DNA of 6,798 bases from Bacillota bacterium. Its GTDB lineage: Bacteria; Bacillota; Clostridia; Oscillospirales; QAMX01. Numbering within the stretch: position 1 is the first letter of the stretch; every line of letters begins with the position of its first letter. This document shows positions 1 through 6,798 of this stretch, piece by piece. Under the pieces are notes generated by a model. The model was given only the letters and a program-made list of their open reading frames with translations. It ran no database searches and was not told where the DNA came from. The stretch lies in contig JAKPBM010000177.1 of NCBI GenBank assembly GCA_029778935.1, positions 1 through 6,798 of the forward strand, read 5' to 3'. The position numbers and the translations under genes were made by a program.

Positions 1-2
1 CC

Positions 3-860
3 ATTCATTTTGACGGCCAGATAAAAACCGTCATTACCGAGAAGGAAACCGTCGCGGCCGTGTTGGAAGAAGCCGGTATAACCCTTGGCGAAAAAGACGA
101 AGTGTATCCCAACGGCGACAGCGGCCTGTTGGAAAATATGGAAATCCAGGTCATCCGCGTAACCGAGGAAACCCTGGAAGTGACAGTCGAGATTCCTTAT
201 GAGACCATTGTGACACCCACGCCCACCCTGCTCAAGGGCGAGGAAAAGGTGGTGCAGCAGGGCCGGCCGGGCCAGCGGCAGATCACCATGATGCAGACGC
301 TGCGCAACGGCACCCTGTCCGAGCATAAAATTATCGATTCCACGGTCGTTACCGAACCGAGAGAGCAGATAATCTGGGTCGGCACCAAGGAAACCACCAA
401 AGCTACTACCAAAGCCACCACCAAGGCCACGACGAAAGCTACCACCAAGGCCACGACAAAAGCTACCACCAAGGCGACGACCAAGCCCGCCACGTCTTCT
501 CCTGCGACGGAACCGCCGGCCGTGAACGCCATCAGCATCGGCGGCAAGACGTATTCGTACAAGAAGAAGATTCAAGGCGAAGCGGTGGCGTACTATTCCT
601 CGTCGCCCAACCCGTCGACGGCAACGGGCAACCCCGCCATCCCCGGCAAAACCGTGGCGGTGGACCCGTCGGTGATTCCTTTGGGAAGTTTAGTGTATGT
701 GACTTCCATTGACGGCAAGTCCTGGACATACGGCCCGGCCTACGCCCACGACGTCGGCGGCGGTATCAAAGGCAACATCATCGACCTGTTTAAGGCAAGC
801 TACGCCGAAGCCGTTTCCCACGGCCGGCGGGACTGCATCATTTACATTCTCGAACCGTAA
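3..860 (+). CDS. G5 and 3D domain cell-wall protein (YabE-like), 5' partial
   Basis: Probable extracellular peptidoglycan-active protein of the YabE/Sps type. The frame is open to the window edge and the 19 codons before the GTG at 60 read as good domain sequence (HFDGQIKTVITEKETVAAVL), so that GTG is not the start; the start, signal peptide or anchor lie upstream. Visible order: a ubiquitin-like DUF348 repeat (about nt 3-150), a G5 domain (about 153-383), a Thr/Lys linker of ATTK repeats (390-485), a short Pro/Ser/Thr stretch, then a C-terminal 3D domain (about 575-857). The three aspartates that name the 3D domain are present: VAVDP (codon 663), AHDVGGGIKGN (codon 750) and IIDLF (codon 783). 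The 3D fold resembles the catalytic barrel of MltA lytic transglycosylases, and G5 domains are thought to bind wall amino sugars, so a muralytic role is likely (family knowledge, untested here). It ends at TAA and is followed at once by a terminator, so it is the last gene of its unit. Confidence 0.9.
   Translation: MHFDGQIKTVITEKETVAAVLEEAGITLGEKDEVYPNGDSGLLENMEIQVIRVTEETLEVTVEIPYETIVTPTPTLLKGEEKVVQQGRPGQRQITMMQTLRNGTLSEHKIIDSTVVTEPREQIIWVGTKETTKATTKATTKATTKATTKATTKATTKATTKPATSSPATEPPAVNAISIGGKTYSYKKKIQGEAVAYYSSSPNPSTATGNPAIPGKTVAVDPSVIPLGSLVYVTSIDGKSWTYGPAYAHDVGGGIKGNIIDLFKASYAEAVSHGRRDCIIYILEP
390..485 (+). repeat. 12-bp in-frame tandem repeat coding (E/A)TTK x8
   Basis: One ETTK unit (390-401) is followed by seven ATTK units of 12 bp (402-485). 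Codons vary at third positions, but units 3-4 (426-449) and 5-6 (450-473) are identical over 24 bp except for one base (g434 against a458), suggesting a recent two-unit duplication. The unit keeps the reading frame, so copy-number change would alter only linker length. It encodes a flexible, positively charged, Thr-rich spacer between the G5 and 3D domains. Confidence 0.93.
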
Positions 861-863
861 AGC

Positions 864-898
864 AAAACCGGAAAAGCAACGCTTTTCCGGTTTTCTTT
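864..898 (+). terminator. Intrinsic terminator of the G5/3D gene
   Basis: A perfect 14-bp stem, AAAACCGGAAAAGC (864-877) with GCTTTTCCGGTTTT (881-894), closes on the 3-nt loop AAC. The right arm runs into a T-rich tract (TTTTCTTT, 891-898). It starts 4 nt after the stop codon at 858-860. The A-run on the left arm could also allow weak termination on the opposite strand. Confidence 0.93.
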
Positions 899-909
899 GC
901 GCTTTCGCC

Positions 910-938
910 TTGACTTTTTCCCCTTTGCTTTCTATCAT
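910..938 (+). promoter_or_regulatory. Promoter of the fucosidase-family gene
   Basis: A -35 box TTGACT (910-915) and a -10 box TATCAT (933-938) are separated by exactly 17 bp; each differs from the sigma-A consensus at one position. Transcription would start near 945, giving a leader of about 25 nt before the ATG at 969. The -35 box lies 15 nt past the upstream terminator stem. No clear operator or catabolite-response (cre) site was seen. Confidence 0.75.
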
Positions 939-955
939 AGGGGTAGAACGCAAAA

Positions 956-961
956 GGGAGG
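956..961 (+). promoter_or_regulatory. Ribosome binding site fixing the start at 969
   Basis: GGGAGG lies 7 nt before the ATG at 969. The frame also has an ATG at 897, but that codon sits in the T-tract of the preceding terminator, upstream of the promoter, and would add a non-conserved leader. The ATG at 969 opens directly into the conserved GH29 beginning (WFREAKFGLMIHWG). Confidence 0.9.
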
Positions 962-968
962 AAAACGC

Positions 969-1922
969 ATGAACGCTAAGGAATGGTTCCGGGAAGCAAA
1001 ATTCGGCCTGATGATTCACTGGGGGCTTTACTCCCTGCTGGCGGGCGAATACAAGGGCCAGCGCATGGAAAGCATCGGCGAGTGGATCCAGTCCCGGTTC
1101 CGCATCCCCAACAAAGAATACGAAAAGCTGGCCTCGGCCTTTAACCCCATCTACTTCGACCCGGAGGAATGGGTCCTGCTTGCCAAAGAGGCGGGCATGC
1201 AATATATGGTCGTCACCTCCAAGCACCACGACGGCTTTGCCCTGTTCGGCTCGAAGGTGGACCCCTACAACGTGGTGGACGCGACTCCCTTCGGCCGGGA
1301 CGTCATTGCCGAGCTGGCGGAGGCCTGCCACAAACACGGCCTGAAGCTGGGGCTGTATTACTCCCAGGATATTGACTGGCACGAACCCCACGGCGGCGGA
1401 TACACCCGCAACCGCCCCTGCGCCGGAACCAGCTGGACCAACGACTGGGACTTCCCTGACAACGCCTCCAAAAACTACACCATCTGCTTTGAAAAGAAAA
1501 TCAAACCCCAGGTGACAGAGCTTCTAACCAATTACGGCCCTCTGTGCCTGATATGGTTTGACACGCCCATCGTCATTACGAAAGAGCAGAGCATGGAGCT
1601 TTACAACCTTGTCAAGAAGTACCAGCCCGACTGCCTGGTCAACTCCCGCATCGGCAACGGCGTCGGCGACTACCACTCCCTGGGCGACAACGAAATCCCC
1701 GACGAACCGATGACCGACAGCTTATACGAATCTCCCTGCACGTTAAACGACACCTGGGGCTACAAGGCGTTTGACGCCAACTGGAAGCCGGTGGAAGAAG
1801 TGCTTCGGCTCAAAAAGCACTTAAACGACCGGAACATCAATTACTTATTAAACGTCGGCCCCGACTATCTGGGCCGCTTCCCCGCTCCGGCGGTGGAAAT
1901 CCTCCGCGGGCTGAATCAATAA
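969..1922 (+). CDS. GH29 alpha-L-fucosidase family protein (compact)
   Basis: Predicted to remove terminal alpha-L-fucose from glycans or oligosaccharides by a retaining mechanism. The 317-aa protein begins with the GH29 signature KFGLMIHWGLYS (11-22), followed by the substrate-site block VVTSKHHDGFALF (81-93) and GLYYSQDIDWHEP (128-140). LIWFDTP (194-200) carries the expected nucleophile Asp198. Glu254 in YESPCTLNDTWGY is a candidate acid/base, but that residue is poorly conserved in GH29 and the choice is a guess. The barrel ends with NINYLLNVGPDYLGRFP (289-305). No signal peptide or membrane segment is visible, so it should act in the cytoplasm on imported fucosides. It is short: GH29 proteins usually exceed 400 aa, and here the chain stops about where the barrel ends, with no C-terminal beta-sandwich. 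It has its own promoter and terminator, so it is probably monocistronic. Family assignment is firm; substrate and activity are inferred. Confidence 0.9.
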   Translation: MNAKEWFREAKFGLMIHWGLYSLLAGEYKGQRMESIGEWIQSRFRIPNKEYEKLASAFNPIYFDPEEWVLLAKEAGMQYMVVTSKHHDGFALFGSKVDPYNVVDATPFGRDVIAELAEACHKHGLKLGLYYSQDIDWHEPHGGGYTRNRPCAGTSWTNDWDFPDNASKNYTICFEKKIKPQVTELLTNYGPLCLIWFDTPIVITKEQSMELYNLVKKYQPDCLVNSRIGNGVGDYHSLGDNEIPDEPMTDSLYESPCTLNDTWGYKAFDANWKPVEEVLRLKKHLNDRNINYLLNVGPDYLGRFPAPAVEILRGLNQ

Positions 1923-1931
1923 CTTCGGATT

Positions 1932-1965
1932 GCCGCCTATTTGGGGCGGCTTTCCGTTTTTCCGC
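1932..1965 (+). terminator. Intrinsic terminator of the fucosidase-family gene
   Basis: GCCGCC (1932-1937) pairs with GGCGGC (1945-1950) around a 7-nt loop. A T-rich tail interrupted by C and G follows (TTTCCGTTTTT, 1951-1961). It begins 9 nt after the stop codon. The stem is short but all G-C. Confidence 0.8.
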
Positions 1966-1994
1966 TTGTGATGCGGTGAAAAAAGTGATACAAT
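1966..1994 (+). promoter_or_regulatory. Promoter of the esterase-PRT-ABC unit
   Basis: A -35 box TTGTGA (1966-1971) lies 17 bp from a -10 box TACAAT (1989-1994). TG at 1986-1987, one base before the -10, forms an extended -10 element that could offset the weaker -35. A second TACAAT overlaps at 1994-1999. The start point would be near 2001, giving a leader of about 43 nt. The -35 box directly follows the T-tract of the upstream terminator. Confidence 0.72.
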
Positions 1995-2030
1995 ACAATG
2001 TGTTGCGGCACAGCCAAAAGTACCGATAGA

Positions 2031-2037
2031 AAGGGGA
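2031..2037 (+). promoter_or_regulatory. Ribosome binding site fixing the start at 2044
   Basis: AAGGGGA ends 6 nt before the ATG at 2044. An in-frame TTG at 2038 would directly abut this site with no spacing, so it cannot be served by it. ATG 2044 is therefore the better start. Confidence 0.85.
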
Positions 2038-2043
2038 TTGCCT

Positions 2044-2919
2044 ATGGACGCGCGTATTTTTAAAAATGTGCTTTATAAAACGGTGCCCGCTGGGCAAGCT
2101 AAAAACGTGCCCGACGGAAAACTCTGCGCTGACGTGTATGTGCCCGCCCAGGGCGACGGCCCGTTCCCCGTCGTGTTCTACTGGCACGGCGGCGGCTGGC
2201 AGGGAGGCGACCGGTCGCTGCCCCCTGTTTTCCAGTCCATGGCGGAAAACCTGCACCGCCACGGCATCGCCTTCGTATCCTTTACCTATCGGTTGGCGGG
2301 CCCGGGAGAAAACGTCACCGGCGACGTCGTCTTCCCCGATCCCGTTAACGATACCGTCGACGGGCTCCGCTTCTTTTTGCACAACGCGGAAAAATACATG
2401 CTGGACCCCGCCCGCTTTGCCGTGTTCGGCGCTTCCGCCGGCGCCCATCTGGCGCTGATGGCCGGCCTGGCCGGGCCGTTCTTTGGCGAAAGCGAGCCGC
2501 GAACCGAATATAAAGCCGCCTGCATTTTAGACTACTGCGGGCCCACGGACTTTCACTGCAAAGAGCCGGTGGCGGACCAGGAGGACATGGAAGGCTGCGT
2601 CCGGGCGTTACTTGGCCCGGAAGGCGACAGCCGCCAGGCTCTTAACTACCTTGCCAGCCCGGCCACCTACGCCTGCACCGCTTCTTATTTGCCGCCCGTG
2701 CTGGCCGTGCAGGGCGAGGAAGACGAGCTGGTCCATAAAACCCATCCGGAAACTTTGAAAAGAATCTACGAACTCCGCGGCGGCAGCGTGGAGATTATCA
2801 AAGTCATAAACGGCAACCACGGCTTTACCTCCCAGCCGCCCAAACCGCCCGCCACGCCGACCCACAAGGAGATTTTTGTCGCTTCCGTGGAGTTTTTGGT
2901 GTCCCATTTAAAGAAATAG
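2044..2919 (+). CDS. Alpha/beta-hydrolase, HSL/Aes-type esterase
   Basis: A 291-aa serine hydrolase of the carboxylesterase/lipase group related to hormone-sensitive lipase (COG0657-like), likely cleaving short acyl esters such as acetylated sugars or xenobiotics. The oxyanion-hole motif HGGGW is at 48-52 and the nucleophile elbow GASAG is at 129-133 (Ser131). An acid is placed in QGEEDELV (Asp227) and a histidine in NGNHGF (His259), giving a complete Ser-Asp-His triad in the usual order. VFYWHGGGWQGG and FVSFTYRLAGPG fit the first strands of the fold. No signal peptide or membrane segment is seen, so it should be cytoplasmic. It is the first gene after its own promoter and is followed after 34 nt by the phosphoribosyltransferase gene. 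A peptidase or lactonase of the same fold cannot be excluded; the real substrate is not readable from sequence. Confidence 0.9.
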   Translation: MDARIFKNVLYKTVPAGQAKNVPDGKLCADVYVPAQGDGPFPVVFYWHGGGWQGGDRSLPPVFQSMAENLHRHGIAFVSFTYRLAGPGENVTGDVVFPDPVNDTVDGLRFFLHNAEKYMLDPARFAVFGASAGAHLALMAGLAGPFFGESEPRTEYKAACILDYCGPTDFHCKEPVADQEDMEGCVRALLGPEGDSRQALNYLASPATYACTASYLPPVLAVQGEEDELVHKTHPETLKRIYELRGGSVEIIKVINGNHGFTSQPPKPPATPTHKEIFVASVEFLVSHLKK

Positions 2920-2937
2920 ATATACGCCTGATACAAA

Positions 2938-2953
2938 AGAGAAAGGAGTCTCT
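2938..2953 (+). promoter_or_regulatory. Ribosome binding site in a small predicted hairpin loop
   Basis: AAAGGAG (2942-2948) lies 5 nt before the ATG at 2954 and is a strong Shine-Dalgarno match. AGAGA (2938-2942) can pair with TCTCT (2949-2953), leaving AAGGAG as a 6-nt loop directly before the start codon. The RBS itself is firm; the hairpin is only 5 bp and may be chance. Confidence 0.6.
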
Positions 2954-3496
2954 ATGAACTATTACGAACTCACCGTTGCCGGCGTGACCCGCCGGCTTCC
3001 CATTGTGCCCGTCAACGAAAACGTGTCCATCGCGGCCTTTATCATCTTCGGCGACACGGAAATCGTCGAGCCCTGCGCGAAAGCCCTGGCAGAGAAGCTG
3101 CCGCCGGTGGACTATCTCATCACCGCGGAGGCCAAAAGCATCCCGCTTATCTACGAGATGGCCAAAGTCCTCAAAATGCCCCGCTATATCATCGCCCGAA
3201 AGTCCCAGAAAGTCTACATGACCGACTCCATCCGCGTCGACGTCCAGGCCATCACCACCAAGGACCCGCAGGTTTTGTACCTGGACGGCGAGGACGCCGC
3301 GCGCCTCAAGGGCAAGCGGGTCGCCATCGTCGACGACGTCATCTCCACCGGCGCGTCTTTGGCGGCGCTGGAGAACCTTGTGGAAAAGGCCGGCGGCACG
3401 GTGGTGGCGCGGGCGGCCATTCTTTCGGAAGGAGACGCCAACCAGCGGGACGATCTGATCGTGCTGGGCCATCTGCCCCTGTTCTTCAGCAAATAA
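2954..3496 (+). CDS. Adenine phosphoribosyltransferase-like protein
   Basis: A 180-aa type I phosphoribosyltransferase, expected to join a purine-type base to PRPP to give the 5'-nucleotide and pyrophosphate in the cytoplasm. The PRPP-binding signature VAIVDDVISTGAS is at 123-135, with the paired acids Asp127 and Asp128. A second conserved block, TAEAKSIPL (57-65), matches the pyrophosphate-loop region of APRT relatives, and YIIARKSQKVYM (78-89) fits the flexible-loop region. It is not canonical Apt: the FRDI-type N-terminal segment of APRT is replaced by AAFIIFGDTEIVE, and the tail ends LGHLPLFFSK. This resembles the APRT-like/archaeal HPRT-like branch usually annotated only as a phosphoribosyltransferase family protein. 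It lies 34 nt after the esterase and 30 nt before the ABC gene, with no obvious promoter or terminator, so it is probably co-transcribed with both. The base used (adenine, hypoxanthine or xanthine) is not determined. Confidence 0.85.
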   Translation: MNYYELTVAGVTRRLPIVPVNENVSIAAFIIFGDTEIVEPCAKALAEKLPPVDYLITAEAKSIPLIYEMAKVLKMPRYIIARKSQKVYMTDSIRVDVQAITTKDPQVLYLDGEDAARLKGKRVAIVDDVISTGASLAALENLVEKAGGTVVARAAILSEGDANQRDDLIVLGHLPLFFSK

Positions 3497-3502
3497 CCGC
3501 AT

Positions 3503-3510
3503 GGAAAGGA
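3503..3510 (+). promoter_or_regulatory. Distant ribosome binding site of the ABC gene
   Basis: GGAAAGGA is the only purine-rich SD-like element before the ATG at 3527, but it ends 16 nt upstream, far from the usual 5-9 nt. The ABC frame has no other start codon after the stop at 3494-3496 (same frame as the preceding gene), and the sequence from ATG 3527 matches the usual exporter N-terminus. The start therefore stands despite the poor spacing; coupled translation may help. Confidence 0.55.
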
Positions 3511-3526
3511 TTCAAGCTTCCCTGTC

Positions 3527-6788
<3,262 letters not shown>

Positions 6789-6798
6789 GTAAAAAACG

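Noticed and set aside
197..562. Minus-strand frame of 121 codons with a Val/Ala/Leu repeat that looks like a membrane protein
   Set aside because: It is the antisense shadow of the ATTK repeat; the composition comes entirely from the complementary Thr/Lys codons, and the + strand has recognisable G5 and 3D domains.
864..894. Perfect inverted repeat considered as a mobile-element end or REP-like element
   Set aside because: Position right after a stop codon, 3-nt loop and T-tract are those of a normal intrinsic terminator; no second copy is seen in the window.
1999..2012. Inverted repeat TGTG-TTGCGG-CACA just after the esterase start point, considered as an operator
   Set aside because: Only 4 bp per arm, too short to support a regulator site without comparative data.
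2896..2926. Possible promoter before the phosphoribosyltransferase (TTGGTG, then TATACG)
   Set aside because: The boxes match poorly and spacing is 19 bp; the short gap and strong RBS fit co-transcription better.

Overview
The window carries five protein genes, all on the + strand, in DNA that looks GC-rich by eye, with clean intrinsic terminators and good sigma-A-type promoters between transcription units. The gene content points to a Gram-positive Firmicute, most likely of class Clostridia. It includes a cell-wall protein of the G5/3D (YabE-like) type with a Thr/Lys-rich linker, strong AGGAGG-type ribosome binding sites, TTGaca/TATAAT promoters, an ABC half-transporter of the Firmicute exporter type and a clostridial/enterobacterial-type hexameric GdhA. 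A gut Oscillospirales/Ruminococcaceae-like anaerobe would fit, but this placement is inference; no rRNA or other marker is present.

Layout. (1) Positions 3-860 hold the 3' part of a G5/3D-domain cell-wall protein; its 5' end lies outside the window, and a perfect 14-bp hairpin terminator follows. (2) A promoter only 15 nt past that hairpin drives a compact, cytoplasmic GH29 alpha-L-fucosidase-family gene (969-1922), closed by its own terminator. (3) A second promoter starts a probable three-gene unit: an HSL/Aes-type alpha/beta-hydrolase (2044-2919), an adenine-phosphoribosyltransferase-like protein (2954-3496) and an ABC exporter half-molecule (3527-5245). A large hairpin terminator ends the unit. 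(4) A near-consensus promoter (TTGCAT-17 bp-TATAAT) and a leader of about 72 nt precede gdhA, the NADP-type glutamate dehydrogenase (5445-6788), which is complete just before the window ends.

How they work together. The window is mostly independent housekeeping or metabolic units rather than one pathway. The 3D protein probably remodels peptidoglycan. The fucosidase and esterase would act on sugar-derived or acylated substrates inside the cell, the phosphoribosyltransferase belongs to purine/nucleotide salvage, the exporter moves an unknown hydrophobic or peptide substrate, and GdhA assimilates ammonia into glutamate. Nothing in the sequence ties fucosidase and esterase into one operon, because a terminator and a promoter separate them.

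I found no RNA gene, CRISPR array, insertion sequence, phage gene or obviously undescribed system. The points worth a second look are small: a 12-bp in-frame repeat in the wall protein, an unusually short GH29 enzyme, an odd three-gene operon, and a possible coupling mini-ORF before the ABC gene.
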